A DNA stretch of 41,440 bases, taken from positions 1-41,440 of the forward strand of contig CAMWRI010000002.1 in assembly GCA_947176585.1 (NCBI GenBank). Reading direction: 5' to 3'. The stretch comes from an uncultured Porphyromonadaceae bacterium. Lineage in GTDB: Bacteria > Bacteroidota > Bacteroidia > Bacteroidales > Muribaculaceae. The notes under the pieces are model-generated. The model was not told where the DNA came from. It searched no databases and saw only the letters and a program-made list of their open reading frames with translations. The position numbers were made by a program, and so were the translations under genes. Of the stretch, positions 15,801 through 24,126 are shown piece by piece. Each line of letters starts with the position of its first letter. The stretch's first letter is position 1.

Positions 15801-16246
15801 TCGGCATCTATGGGATTGTCGCTCAGGAAATAATAGCCGGCGGTGTCGTAGATGTTTGTGCGCCAAAGAGTTTCCTGCTCGCTTCCGGGCATTGCGCGCT
15901 CCTGCACGTCGCGCAGGTCGAAGCGCACGGTGGCGTCGCCGTAGAAAAGCAGGCGCCCGTCGGGCGTGTGCAGCCAGGGTGTGGGCAGGAGATCTGAGGG
16001 GGCTGCTCCTATGCGGTCGAGCGCGAGTGCTGTGCCGCCGTAGCCGTAGACCGCTACACTTTCAGGGTTGTCGAATCCCCATTCGCGCAACAGGTCGTGG
16101 GTGATCTGCTGGATGCCTTCGGTGCTGACCTTGACTTTTACCCAGCGACCGGTGGCAAGGCGCGAGTCTTCGGCTCCGGCGCGGGCCGGCAGTAGGGCGG
16201 TCAAGCTGAGAAATATAATGAGTAATGTATTGCGGGAGAGAGTCAT
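12833..16246 (-). CDS. porU: Type IX secretion system sortase PorU
   Basis: A 1137-residue cysteine protease of the gingipain (C25) family that removes the C-terminal signal of T9SS cargo and attaches cargo to anionic lipopolysaccharide at the cell surface. Residues 1-25 form a signal peptide. A long N-terminal beta region (~26-410) precedes the C25 domain (~415-760). The catalytic pair appears to be His657 (FFGHSIGG) and Cys690 (FLGTCEAFG). The C-terminal region (~770-1137) has Ig-like strands and ends with a T9SS-type domain (NPVPQGIYTAWAL...). The length fits the family. It starts 12 nt after the FAH-like gene stop and is 44 nt upstream of porV. The adjacency of porU and porV matches their partnership. 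Confidence 0.93.
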   Translation of the reverse strand: MTLSRNTLLIIFLSLTALLPARAGAEDSRLATGRWVKVKVSTEGIQQITHDLLREWGFDNPESVAVYGYGGTALALDRIGAAPSDLLPTPWLHTPDGRLLFYGDATVRFDLRDVQERAMPGSEQETLWRTNIYDTAGYYFLSDNPIDAEFTTVAAPDAPEVPSYIGHFHVDARNIDAISPLRMGSYFIEREFSASEPYIIPVSIVDQVNSELDTGGLPRKPQLTFTYCARRPEENEPSVPAPSATATGDIAPLITYSRTTPVSSTNEAEWPYVQGTMQLKSAPAGSTVSAAGAVNLAATGSENLGFDCYSLIYARLNRLPAGDAQLVMQYHNTRAGRPIIISDARAGLQLWDVSDPAAVSFVELAPQPDGTALASMPATFNAKRPGRLILFDTEATHHTPAFAGTVACQNVHATEVPHMAIITTDELEPYARELAEAHERIDGIKVGVYRSRELYNEFSSGGASPAAYRRFAAMLHERDASRFTYLLLLGPSHWDHRGLYGMPSVERLAIYENRAPQLCAAEPTAYATDAYAGALCDDYDYIDMHRAPLTVAVGRIPAATPAKAAAAVERTIRYMENPPVASSYYHAVMAGAEGDQYDHHLAAEDACEALDSCNSSIFVHRLPLIAYPKNGTRHEEANRRLRANLDAGRGLFAFFGHSIGGNFLSDGFYSVAEVESRSYSIPPVAFLGTCEAFGIDLNLNTLAPAMLAHAEGGAIAVVAASRKVYGSENRVLGKEFARQYATAAPGTTTGLLFMNAHNSMMSESDQNKLTINTKCFNLAGDPAVRLPLAAAVMTLKSINGAEPATAEPVAGCSTVNIEGIVLDSDGHTDDSFDGTVEIRIYDTPRPGTVMNSEKVDFEQPQITLEYDLLATANATVSAGCWQSAVYIPAPSEPGGNITIEAHATEISVNPRSAHLTHRGVATLATTAQAPASDTAPAITEAYIDTPDFADGDAVSPAFSLHACIEVPPTGLAVSDAPFAATSRVVLDGLSSTPVLGHLSPAADGSGRMLLSMPFAGIAGGRHTIDIEMFSNAGTLSTASLDFTVCTPSSAASLAVEEMPARTAATFSIDHNIDGGETTIIICDATGATVRTLHGTTVWNLLDSQGNPVPQGIYTAWALVRSALQSCHTAPVQVVVMQ

Positions 16247-16258
16247 ATGCCAACAGTA

Positions 16259-16804
16259 TTATACCACCTTGAAGTCAAGTGCGCCGAGTCCTTGCAGCGT
16301 GCAGGCGGCGTGGCGGCCTGGACTCACTTCGATGCGCAGATGCTTGCGCGGAGGAAGCACGATTATGTCGCCGGTCTTGATAGTGGAACGCTCCGTCACG
16401 GCTTCGATCGCCTGCTCGAAAGCGCCGGCCATATCAAGCGTGAGACTATGGCTGCCGCTTTCGATTACCCACAGAGGCTGCTGAGGTACGGGCTGCCAAT
16501 TGCCAGTGATCAGGGCATTGTCGGCCACGAGGAGGGTGTCGGGCAGAGGCAACCGTGCATCCGGCGACGGAAGATTGAGGGCTACTATCGTGGCCGCATC
16601 GAAGTAGCGCGGCGCAAAGCGACGCGACACACCCAGGCCCAGGCGGCTGATCCTCACTGCAGGCATCAGCTCGAGCCACGCGGTATCGCGGTCGTCACGC
16701 AAAAACAGCGGTCGTCCGCCCGTGAGCAGTGCCGAGTCCGGAACCTGGCTTATGGCGTCGAGGCCTTCGCCCGATGGGTTGAGTGTCACTATGAGCGTCT
16801 TCAT
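16259..16804 (-). CDS. Degenerate FAH-like protein in the rex-porU operon
   Basis: A 181-residue protein that I align by eye with bacterial fumarylacetoacetate hydrolase (FAH) family proteins of Bacteroidota. The stretch VPDSALLTGGRPLFLR, then AVRISRLGLGVSRRFAPRYFDAATI, matches the usual PDSALL-PFF and VRI-RLGK-I-RFA-RYYDAVT pattern. In active relatives the segment before VRI carries two metal-binding glutamates (ExE). Here it reads WLELM, so the second position is Met, and the usual downstream FTARD stretch is replaced by VALNLPSPD. It is probably not an active hydrolase. The start is the ATG at 16802-16804, overlapping the rex stop (ATGA); the track ORF extends into rex. In Porphyromonas I recall an FAH-family gene beside porU, so this may be its rundown homologue. 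Confidence 0.8.
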   Translation of the reverse strand: MKTLIVTLNPSGEGLDAISQVPDSALLTGGRPLFLRDDRDTAWLELMPAVRISRLGLGVSRRFAPRYFDAATIVALNLPSPDARLPLPDTLLVADNALITGNWQPVPQQPLWVIESGSHSLTLDMAGAFEQAIEAVTERSTIKTGDIIVLPPRKHLRIEVSPGRHAACTLQGLGALDFKVV

Positions 16805-17460
16805 TGAGTGGCACTGTCGAGGCGGTTGTACATAACCGCAAGATGAGAGTAAATGGATGTGTTTGTTACCACAATTCCCGGGCGCACACGCAGGCGATAA
16901 GGTGTGAAATTCCATATCGCGCGGATTCCGGCATCCATTAGTCTGTCGGCAGCATTCTGTGCTTCCCGTGCGGGCACGGTGATGATGCCGATGGTGATAT
17001 CCTGCTCGTTCACCAGGCGCTGAAGAGATTCGTAGCCCACGATCACTATACCGCCGGCGCGGGTGCCCACAAGGTCGGGATTGGTGTCGATGCCGGCCAC
17101 TATGTTCAGGCCGTAGCGCTGGAGACCGCGGTCCTGGATAAGGGCGTTGCCCAGGCTTCCCACGCCCGTGATCACGGCATTGTGGCCCGTGTTGAATCCA
17201 AGGAAGCCGCGCAGCTCACGCTCGAGGGCGGCCACTTCGTAGCCTATGCGGGTTTTGCCGCGCACTCCCAGGTGCGAGAGGTCCTTGGCTATCTGTGAGG
17301 CATCTACGCCTATGGCATCGGCGATGCCGCGGCTCGACACATGCTCCACGCCGTCGTGGCGCAGCATGGTCACATAGGCCAGATACCACGGCAGGCGTCT
17401 CAGCGTGGGTTCCGGCAGCCAGTCGTGCTGTGGCTGTTGTATTTGCTCCTGTGCATTCAT
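16801..17460 (-). CDS. rex: Redox-sensing transcriptional repressor Rex
   Basis: A 219-residue homodimeric repressor that senses the NADH/NAD+ ratio. The winged-helix DNA-binding domain (~18-75) contains VSSRGIADAIGVDASQIAKDLS, and the Rossmann domain begins with GVGSLGNAL (99-107); the C-terminal helix matches the family. The ORF track starts at 17496, but a perfect -7 box (TATCTTTG, 17474-17481) lies inside that extension, so translation must begin at the ATG of 17458-17460. The transcript then has only a few leader bases. Rex heads an operon with FAH-like, porU, porV and ispF, which would place T9SS maturation genes under a Rex-linked transcript. No clear Rex operator was seen. Confidence 0.95.
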   Translation of the reverse strand: MNAQEQIQQPQHDWLPEPTLRRLPWYLAYVTMLRHDGVEHVSSRGIADAIGVDASQIAKDLSHLGVRGKTRIGYEVAALERELRGFLGFNTGHNAVITGVGSLGNALIQDRGLQRYGLNIVAGIDTNPDLVGTRAGGIVIVGYESLQRLVNEQDITIGIITVPAREAQNAADRLMDAGIRAIWNFTPYRLRVRPGIVVTNTSIYSHLAVMYNRLDSATQ

Positions 17461-17473
17461 GTGTCTACGGCTG

Positions 17474-17481
17474 CAAAGATA
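17474..17481 (-). promoter_or_regulatory. -7 box of the rex-porUV operon
   Basis: TATCTTTG on the minus strand is a perfect TAnnTTTG, 13 nt before the rex ATG at 17460. It lies inside the track ORF and therefore decides the start. No -33 TTTG at the usual spacing. Confidence 0.65.
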
Positions 17482-17570
17482 GCGTTTTTCCGCCATATAG
17501 CGGCCTTTTTCAGATTCTTTAGCATAGCCGCAATATAAATCTAATATATATTTAAGCCATATCTATGACG

Positions 17571-17601
17571 AAAAACAGGCCCGGCGGATTGCCGAGCCTG
17601 T
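17571..17601 (-). terminator. Intrinsic terminator after the OmpA-family gene
   Basis: On the minus strand ACAGGCTCGGC pairs with GCCGGGCCTGT around a 5-nt loop and is followed by TTTTTCG. A strong 11-bp stem with one G-T pair. Confidence 0.85.
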
Positions 17602-17633
17602 CTTGTAAAAGTTGTGGCTTGTGAAGCTTTCGC

Positions 17634-18818
17634 TTAGCGCTCGATGATGACAGCGCAACGGTCGAGGCTTACGAGAGCGGCGTTGTCGCCGTGGAGGTTG
17701 CCCTGAACGGGAACAGCCTTAACCTGCTCGCTCTTCACACCCTTGCTGACGAGCTGCTTAACAACGTTGTCGGCGCGCTGCTGGCGGAGACGGTTGTTGA
17801 TAGCGTCGGTACCGGTGTAGGTGTCGGCATAGCCCTTAACGTCGTACTTCTTGGAAGCGTCGGCCTTGAGGACGTCGGCAACGGCGTTAACGATGTTCTT
17901 GTCTTCCTTGGTGAGACGGCTAACACCGATGGGGAAGTAGATGGTGGCGAGAGCTTCGGGCTCGGATTCCTTGATGACTTCGGGCTTGCGGTTGAGGCAG
18001 TCCTGGAGCTGACGCTCGAGGTCGGCTACGCGAGCTTCGGCAGCAGCGAGGCGAGCGCGGAGAGCGTCGCAGTTTTCTGCGGGAGGACAAACGGGAACAA
18101 CGGGAGCGTTCCAGTTGGTCTTGCCGAGGTTGAAGGTGAGGCCGAGGAAAGCGTTGAGCTGGCCGTGGAGGCTTTCTTCCATGCTTGCATAAACGTCCTT
18201 GTGACCACCGAAGAAGCTGTAGCGGATGTCGAGCGACAGAGCTACGCGACGGCTCAGGTTGAAGCTGTTGATAAGACCAACGCGACCGAAGAGGTTGGTG
18301 TCGTGGAGGTTATCGAAATGCTTGTTGATGGTGAAGAAGCCACCGGCACCAACGTAGAGGATACCGTTGTAAACACGGTTGGGCTTGTAGCCGCACCACC
18401 AGTTGGTGAGGTTGAACATTACGTCGAAGGACGGGCCGAGCTGGTTGTAGATGGTCTTGTTGTAGCCCTTGTAGAGCTCACCGTTGTTGCCGATAACCGG
18501 GCCCTTGGCGAGACCCTTGCTGCGGAGGTAGCTTGCGCCGCCACGAACAGCCACTACGGGCGAGAACCACTTGCCGATGAAGAGGTCGGCAGCAGGAGCG
18601 AAACGATCCGTGAGCTTACGCTGGGAGTCGAACTCGGAGAAGTAAACGCCTACACCGCCATCAACGGTGATGAACCAGTTGCTGTTGAAGCTGTTGAGGA
18701 GCACGCCCTGAGTAGCGTCTTCTACAACTACAACTTCTTCTGCAACGACTTCCTGGGCGTTGACGGCCTGAGCCATGAACAGGGCGCAGGCGCATGCAAA
18801 GAAAGTAGTTTTTTTCAT
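17634..18818 (-). CDS. OmpA-family outer-membrane protein
   Basis: A 394-residue surface protein: signal peptide 1-21 (MKKTTFFACACALFMAQAVNA), an N-terminal eight-strand-type barrel (~40-235), a short coiled-coil-like Ala/Arg/Leu stretch (~250-280), then an OmpA peptidoglycan-binding domain (~290-394) with YFPIGVSRLTKEDK and NNRLRQQRADNVVKQL. It should tether the outer membrane to peptidoglycan. Coding sequence is low in rare codons, with the regular pattern of a highly expressed gene (favoured C/G endings, few synonyms). A promoter -7 box lies at 18881-18888 and a strong terminator at 17571-17601, so it is monocistronic. Which named Omp it is cannot be told. Confidence 0.92.
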   Translation of the reverse strand: MKKTTFFACACALFMAQAVNAQEVVAEEVVVVEDATQGVLLNSFNSNWFITVDGGVGVYFSEFDSQRKLTDRFAPAADLFIGKWFSPVVAVRGGASYLRSKGLAKGPVIGNNGELYKGYNKTIYNQLGPSFDVMFNLTNWWCGYKPNRVYNGILYVGAGGFFTINKHFDNLHDTNLFGRVGLINSFNLSRRVALSLDIRYSFFGGHKDVYASMEESLHGQLNAFLGLTFNLGKTNWNAPVVPVCPPAENCDALRARLAAAEARVADLERQLQDCLNRKPEVIKESEPEALATIYFPIGVSRLTKEDKNIVNAVADVLKADASKKYDVKGYADTYTGTDAINNRLRQQRADNVVKQLVSKGVKSEQVKAVPVQGNLHGDNAALVSLDRCAVIIER

Positions 18819-18880
18819 AAATAACTAATATTAGTGTGTTTGAAGTTGAATTATCACTTATTAGGCACTATTTTGTCCCG

Positions 18881-18888
18881 CAAAATTA
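18881..18888 (-). promoter_or_regulatory. -7 box of the OmpA-family gene
   Basis: Minus-strand TAATTTTG, a perfect TAnnTTTG, about 62 nt before the ATG at 18818, giving a leader of ~55 nt. The -33 position has no TTTG. Confidence 0.6.
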
Positions 18889-18990
18889 GTACTTTTTTTT
18901 AAAACAGCGAATTTTTGTGAAAAGTTTTTTATTATATTCGCACAAATGTCGCATTTTTTGGAGAAAAGTGCTTAATTTGTTAATTATTTT

Positions 18991-19024
18991 GTGCCGCGCG
19001 GTGTTGAATGATGCCGCGCGGCAC
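18991..19024. terminator. Hairpin after transketolase
   Basis: GTGCCGCGCGG and CCGCGCGGCAC form a perfect 11-bp stem with a 12-nt loop. A T-run (ATTTTTT) follows on the plus strand; on the minus strand, which is the direction of transketolase, the tail is only AAAATAATT. It is likely the transketolase transcript end, but a weak one by sequence. Confidence 0.55.
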
Positions 19025-19051
19025 ATTTTTTGGCGGGATTGGGCCCGATGA

Positions 19052-21106
19052 TCAATGGGGCAGGTTGGGCACGTCCTTACCGATATACTCACACACGCAT
19101 GCGAGGATATTGTGGACGGTGAAGCCGAACTGCTCGTCGAGCACTTTGTACGGGGCGGAAGCGCCGAAGCGCTCGAGGCCGAACACCTTGCCGTCGAAGC
19201 CCTCGATCATGCGCAGGCTCACGGGCAGGCCGGCTGTGAGACCGAACTGCTTGACGCCGGCGGGGAGCACGGTGGCGCGGTAGTCGGTGGGCTGGGTGTT
19301 GAACAGGCCCACGCTGGGCATCGACACCACGTTGGCCTTGATCCCCTCGGCCTCAAGCAGCACAGCCACTTCGCAGAGGAGGCTCACCTCGGAACCGTTG
19401 GCCACGAGCACCACGTCGGGCTTGTGGGTGTCGATCACGGTGTAGCCGCCCTTGAGGGCACCCAGCGCTGCAGTGTAGCGGTCCTCGCCTTCGGGAGCGG
19501 GCAGGTCGGGTATGTCCTGGCGCGAGAGGATGAGGGCGGTGGGGGTGTGGTGGTTGTCCATGGCCATCTTCCATGCCACGCTGGTTTCTGCTGCGTCGGC
19601 GGGGCGGAGAGCCAGCAGGGAGGGCTTGCCGCTGAAGTTGCGGATCTGCTCCATGAGGCGGATCTGGGCTTCCTGCTCCACGGGCTCGTGGGTGGGGCCG
19701 TCTTCGCCCACACGGAAGGCGTCGTGGGTCCAGATATACTTGACGGGGAGCTCCATGAGGGCGGCCATGCGCACTGCGGGCTTCATGTAGTCACTGAACA
19801 CGAAGAACGTGCCGCATGCTTCCTCGAGGCCGCCGTGAAGGGCGATACCGTTCATAATGGATGCGAGTGTGAGCTCGGCCACGCCTGCCTGAAGGAAAGC
19901 GCCTCCGAAGTCGCCGGCTGTGAGGGCGCGTGTCTTCTTGAGGAATCCGTCGGTCTTGTCGCTGTTGGCGAGGTCGGCGGAGCCCACGATCATGTTGCGC
20001 ACTTCCTGTGCGAGCACGCTCAGCACGTCGGCAGATGCCTGACGGGTGGAGATGCCGGGCTTGTGGGCGATAGCCTTGTAGTCGATTTCGGGCAGGCGGC
20101 CTGCGAGGTAGCCTTCGAGTTCGGCTGCGAGGATGGGGTTCTGCGCTTTCCATGCCTCATAGTCCTGACGGCGGATAGCTACGAGGCGGCGCAGCTCGTC
20201 GGCACGCTTGGCGTAGAGCTCGGCCACGTCGGCAAACACCTCGAAGGGTTCCTCGGGGTTGCCGCCCAGATTGGCGATGGTGGCGTTGAAGTCGGCACCG
20301 CTCTTGCTCAGAGGCTGACCATGGGTGCTGCACTGGCCTTCGAAGTTGGCGCCTTCGGCGGTCACGGCGCCTTTGCCCATGGCTGTGTGGCCGATGATGA
20401 GGGTGGGGCGCTGGGTCTCGTTGTAGGCTTTCTCGAGGGCTTCGCTGATGGCTGCGGGGTTGTTGCCCTCACATTCCAGCACGTTCCAGCCCCAGGCGCG
20501 GTACTTGGCGGCCACGTCCTCGCGGTCCACTGCGTCCACTTTGGTGGAGAGCTGCACACCGTTGCTGTCGTAGAACATTATGAGGTTCGACAGGCCCAGA
20601 TAGCCTGCGATGCGGCCGGCGCCCTGCGATATTTCTTCCTGCACGCCGCCGTCGCTGATGAAAGCGTAGGTCTTGTGGGCAACGACGTCGCCGAAGCGGG
20701 CCTCGAGGAATTCCTCGGCGATGGCTGCGCCCACGGCCATGGTGTGGCCCTGGCCCAGCGGGCCGGAGGTGTTCTCGATGCCGCGCATCACGTCCACCTC
20801 GGGGTGGCCGGGTGTGGGGCTGCCCCACTGGCGGAACTGCTTGAGCTCGTCCATGGTGAACTTGCCGGTGAGTGCAAGCACGGCGTAGAGCATGGGCGAC
20901 ATGTGGCCGGGATCGAGGAAGAAGCGGTCGCGGAAGGGCCATGAGGGATTGTCCGGATCGGTCACGAGATATTTAGCATAGAGCACAGCGGCGAAGTCGG
21001 CACCGCCCATGGCGCCTCCCGGGTGGCCTGATTTGGCCTTTTCCACCATGGAGGCCGCGAGGATGCGGACGTTGTCGGCCGCACGCGTCAATAGTTTATT
21101 ATCCAT
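19052..21106 (-). CDS. tkt: Transketolase
   Basis: A 684-residue thiamine-diphosphate enzyme that moves two-carbon ketol units between sugar phosphates in the pentose phosphate pathway. The N-terminal TPP domain holds SGHPGGAMGGADF (26-38) and the cofactor motif SDGGVQEEISQGAG; the middle domain has THDAFRVGEDGPTHEPVEQ; the C-terminal domain ends normally. The full length is that of bacterial transketolases. It starts 35 nt downstream of the FucP-like transporter stop, so the two are probably co-transcribed. The gap holds a short direct repeat (AATTATAGGT twice). A 629-aa antisense ORF on the plus strand is a shadow of its codon bias. Cytoplasmic; needs Mg2+ and TPP. Confidence 0.96.
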   Translation of the reverse strand: MDNKLLTRAADNVRILAASMVEKAKSGHPGGAMGGADFAAVLYAKYLVTDPDNPSWPFRDRFFLDPGHMSPMLYAVLALTGKFTMDELKQFRQWGSPTPGHPEVDVMRGIENTSGPLGQGHTMAVGAAIAEEFLEARFGDVVAHKTYAFISDGGVQEEISQGAGRIAGYLGLSNLIMFYDSNGVQLSTKVDAVDREDVAAKYRAWGWNVLECEGNNPAAISEALEKAYNETQRPTLIIGHTAMGKGAVTAEGANFEGQCSTHGQPLSKSGADFNATIANLGGNPEEPFEVFADVAELYAKRADELRRLVAIRRQDYEAWKAQNPILAAELEGYLAGRLPEIDYKAIAHKPGISTRQASADVLSVLAQEVRNMIVGSADLANSDKTDGFLKKTRALTAGDFGGAFLQAGVAELTLASIMNGIALHGGLEEACGTFFVFSDYMKPAVRMAALMELPVKYIWTHDAFRVGEDGPTHEPVEQEAQIRLMEQIRNFSGKPSLLALRPADAAETSVAWKMAMDNHHTPTALILSRQDIPDLPAPEGEDRYTAALGALKGGYTVIDTHKPDVVLVANGSEVSLLCEVAVLLEAEGIKANVVSMPSVGLFNTQPTDYRATVLPAGVKQFGLTAGLPVSLRMIEGFDGKVFGLERFGASAPYKVLDEQFGFTVHNILACVCEYIGKDVPNLPH

Positions 21107-21141
21107 TAATTATAGGTGTATAAATTATAGGTATAGGAGTG

Positions 21142-22491
21142 TTAGAGATTGCGGGGGTCGGCTTCCTCGTCCACGGGGATGTCGGTGTTGACGTTCTTGC
21201 TGCCCACAAGGCCGTAGAAGAGGAGGTAGGCCAGCATTGCCACTACAAGCCAGTAGGAGGTCATGTAGGTGGTGGCGTTGGCTATCGCGTTCTGTATCAC
21301 GGGCATCACACCGCCGCCCACGACCATCATCATGAAGATGCCGCTGGCCTGCGCGGTGTACTTGCCCAGGCCTTCGACGGCCAGGTTGAAGATGCCGCCC
21401 CACATCACCGATGTGCACAGGCCGCAGAGCACGAAGAGCAGGGCCTTCATGGGCACTTCGGCCATGGTGAAGCCCTCGGTGGCGCTATAGCCGGGCATCG
21501 ACACGCGGATGCTGTCGGGCAGGAAGATGGCGGCCACGATAAGCAGGATACCCACGGAGCTCACCACAATCAGCTGCACGCGGCTGCTCACGGCTCCGGA
21601 AATGGCGCTGGAGAGCAGGCGGCCCACCAGCATCAGCAGCCAGTAGATTGCCACCACGGCACCGGCGATAGCGCTGGCGTTCACCATGATACCGCTGGCC
21701 GAGCTGTCGGCGAGGTAGAAGTTGAGCATGCCGGGAATACCGATTTCGATACCCACATAGAAGAAGATACCGATCACGCCCAGCACAGTGTGGCGGAAGC
21801 ACCAGGGGCTGTGGGAGTATTTCACCTTCTTGCCGCCCTTGTTCATGTGAGGCTCGGGGATGGCCACGAAGCTGATCACGATGAAGGCGAAGGCAAACAC
21901 GCCCATGGCGATCCACAGCAGGGGAGCCACGTCGGCCATCGAGGTCTGTGCGGTGACCATGCCGATGAGCGCGCCCACGAAGAGGGGCGTCATGGTGCCG
22001 CTCAGTGAGTTGAGGGCGCCGCCGGTCTGGATCAGCTGGTTGCCTTTGTTGCCGCCGCCGCCCAGAAGGTTGAGCATGGGGTTCACCACGGTGTTGAGCA
22101 TGCACACGCAGAAGCCGCACACGAATGCGCCCAGCAGATAGATGAGGAAGTTGAGGGTCACGGCGTCGGCGCCCACGTTGAATACGGCGGTCTCAGCGCC
22201 CACCACGCTTGAGAGATACTGGAGCATGAGGCCGACGATGCCTATCACCATTGCCCAGAGGGCGGTTTTCTTATATCCGATTTTCACGAGGAGGTTGCCG
22301 GCGGGGATGCCCATGAAGAGGTAGGCGAGGAAGTTCATGAGGTTGCCGAGCATGCCGCTCCACTCATAGTTGTTTTTCCAGATGGTGCCGATGGGGGCAG
22401 CCAGGTTGGTTACGAATGAAATCATGGCGAAGAGGAAGAACATCGCGATAATGGCGATGACGTTGCTCTTCTGTTGCTGTTTGTTAGCCAT
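21142..22491 (-). CDS. FucP-like sugar/proton symporter (MFS)
   Basis: A 449-residue major facilitator with about 12 hydrophobic segments, of the fucose/glucose-galactose FHS branch. Supporting segments are FFLFAMISFVTNL near the first helix, NFLAYLFMGIPAGNLL, and CMLNTVVNPMLNLLGGGGNKGNQLIQTGGALNSLSGTMTPL between helices 4 and 5, typical of FucP relatives. The start is taken at the ATG of 22489-22491. The track ORF starts at a GTG (22548) only 8 nt from the -7 box, where the transcript begins. The sugar cannot be read from sequence; co-transcription with tkt suggests a sugar that feeds the pentose phosphate pathway. Inner membrane. Confidence 0.9.
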   Translation of the reverse strand: MANKQQQKSNVIAIIAMFFLFAMISFVTNLAAPIGTIWKNNYEWSGMLGNLMNFLAYLFMGIPAGNLLVKIGYKKTALWAMVIGIVGLMLQYLSSVVGAETAVFNVGADAVTLNFLIYLLGAFVCGFCVCMLNTVVNPMLNLLGGGGNKGNQLIQTGGALNSLSGTMTPLFVGALIGMVTAQTSMADVAPLLWIAMGVFAFAFIVISFVAIPEPHMNKGGKKVKYSHSPWCFRHTVLGVIGIFFYVGIEIGIPGMLNFYLADSSASGIMVNASAIAGAVVAIYWLLMLVGRLLSSAISGAVSSRVQLIVVSSVGILLIVAAIFLPDSIRVSMPGYSATEGFTMAEVPMKALLFVLCGLCTSVMWGGIFNLAVEGLGKYTAQASGIFMMMVVGGGVMPVIQNAIANATTYMTSYWLVVAMLAYLLFYGLVGSKNVNTDIPVDEEADPRNL

Positions 22492-22555
22492 AGGGGTGCT
22501 TATGAAATGGTATTTAAGATAGTTGGCGTGTGGGGGCGCAGTGCGCACTTCTGCG

Positions 22556-22563
22556 CAAAGTTA
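22556..22563 (-). promoter_or_regulatory. -7 box of the transporter-transketolase operon
   Basis: Minus-strand TAACTTTG, a perfect TAnnTTTG, ~65 nt before the transporter ATG (22491). It separates this operon from the 9-nt repeat array just upstream. Confidence 0.65.
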
Positions 22564-22580
22564 CGCATTTTTTTGATATT

Positions 22581-22616
22581 ATAAGATTTGTAAGTCTTAT
22601 AAGTCTTATAAATTTT
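22581..22616. repeat. 9-nt repeat array, four units
   Basis: Units ATAAGATTT, GTAAGTCTT, ATAAGTCTT and ATAAATTTT follow each other with no gap, between the yggS stop and the transporter promoter. Each perfect junction makes the 8-bp palindrome CTTATAAG. Confidence 0.8.
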
Positions 22617-22628
22617 ACGAATTTTTTT

Positions 22629-23296
<668 letters not shown>

Positions 23297-23300
<4 letters not shown>

Positions 23301-23761
23301 TCGCCCTTGGCTTTTTCGGTGCCGGCCATTGGTGCCACCTTGTACACGTCCATGATGGGTGTCTCGGTGATGGCCTGAATCTCATAGTCGGCCATGGTGC
23401 CCTTCATGCCTTCGGTGAAGGTATCGAGGGCTTCCTTGAATCCGGCGGCCTGCACGAGCATGAGTGTGGAGGATTTCTTTTCCACACCGGTTTTTTCGTC
23501 GAGAGTGATGAAAGCCACCTTCACGGTGTAAAAGCGGTCGGCGGTATCGTCGTCGTTCCAGAAAATCTCGGCGATTTTCGTACGCTTCACGGCGCTCACG
23601 CTGAAGTCGCCGCTGATGTAGGGCGTGCGTTCCTCGATGATGCGTGCCTCGGCTTCCGTGAAGCTCAGGGCATCCACCAGGTAGGGTTCGTTCACTTTCT
23701 TCACGGCGCCGTTTTCCATCATCTTGTCGTAGCGCACCTTGCATTCAAACCAGTTTGCCAT
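23297..23761 (-). CDS. DUF4494 protein
   Basis: A 154-residue soluble protein of the Bacteroidota-specific DUF4494 family. It begins MANWFECKVRYDK and contains PYLVDALSFTEAEARI and ISGDFSVSAVKRTKIAEIF, which are the recognisable family segments. No signal peptide or membrane segment. It is translationally coupled to yggS (GTGA overlap), and the pair recurs often enough in Bacteroidales, from memory, to hint at a shared pathway. Function unknown. Its own -7 box is at 23824-23831. Confidence 0.88.
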
Positions 23762-23823
23762 ATCTCTTGATTGCTATTATATATATTAATGTGTAGCGTG
23801 CCGCTCAGGGTGGGCGGCGGATG

Positions 23824-23855
23824 CAAAATTAGTGATTTTGCCCGACACGCGCAAT
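23824..23855 (-). promoter_or_regulatory. Probable promoter of DUF4494-yggS
   Basis: Minus-strand TAATTTTG (23824-23831), a perfect TAnnTTTG, with ATTG (23852-23855) 20 nt upstream as a 3/4 match for the -33 box. The leader is about 60 nt. The divergent region up to 24126 holds no gene. Confidence 0.6.
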
Positions 23856-24013
23856 ATCAATCTCGTGCCGTAAAAATCCCGTCAAATTTAAATCTTTGAT
23901 TTTCAAAGAAAAAGCTATTTGGCGGCTACAATCTGCAAGCCAGCGGGCATGGCAAAGTGCCAAATTGAAAGAAAAAATCATGCAAAAATGTAAAGATTAT
24001 TAAAAATTTTTCT

Positions 24014-24021
24014 TACCTTTG
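24014..24021 (+). promoter_or_regulatory. -7 box of the SusC/D operon
   Basis: TACCTTTG, a perfect TAnnTTTG, ~105 nt before the susC ATG. The leader (~100 nt) carries a GAAGGC-TGCG-GCCTTC hairpin (24059-24074). The rest of the 23762-24126 gap shows only the DUF4494 promoter and a small TGGCA/TGCCA hairpin near 23950. Confidence 0.65.
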
Positions 24022-24126
24022 CGCACTCGTGTACATTTGAAAGAGTGTCGCCAATAGGGAAGGCTGCGGCCTTCGGTTCGTTAAGTAAGTATAAACCAAT
24101 AAAATATGTCTAATTTCTAATTAAGT

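Noticed and set aside
17691-18824. 377-aa plus-strand ORF
   Set aside because: Antisense shadow of the OmpA-family gene.
19055-20944. 629-aa plus-strand ORF
   Set aside because: Exactly antisense to transketolase; the His/Gly/Val-rich sequence has no domain. Shadow of C/G-ending codons.
21107-21141. Separate promoter for transketolase
   Set aside because: The 35-nt gap has only a short AATTATAGGT duplication and no TAnnTTTG box, so co-transcription with the transporter is more likely.
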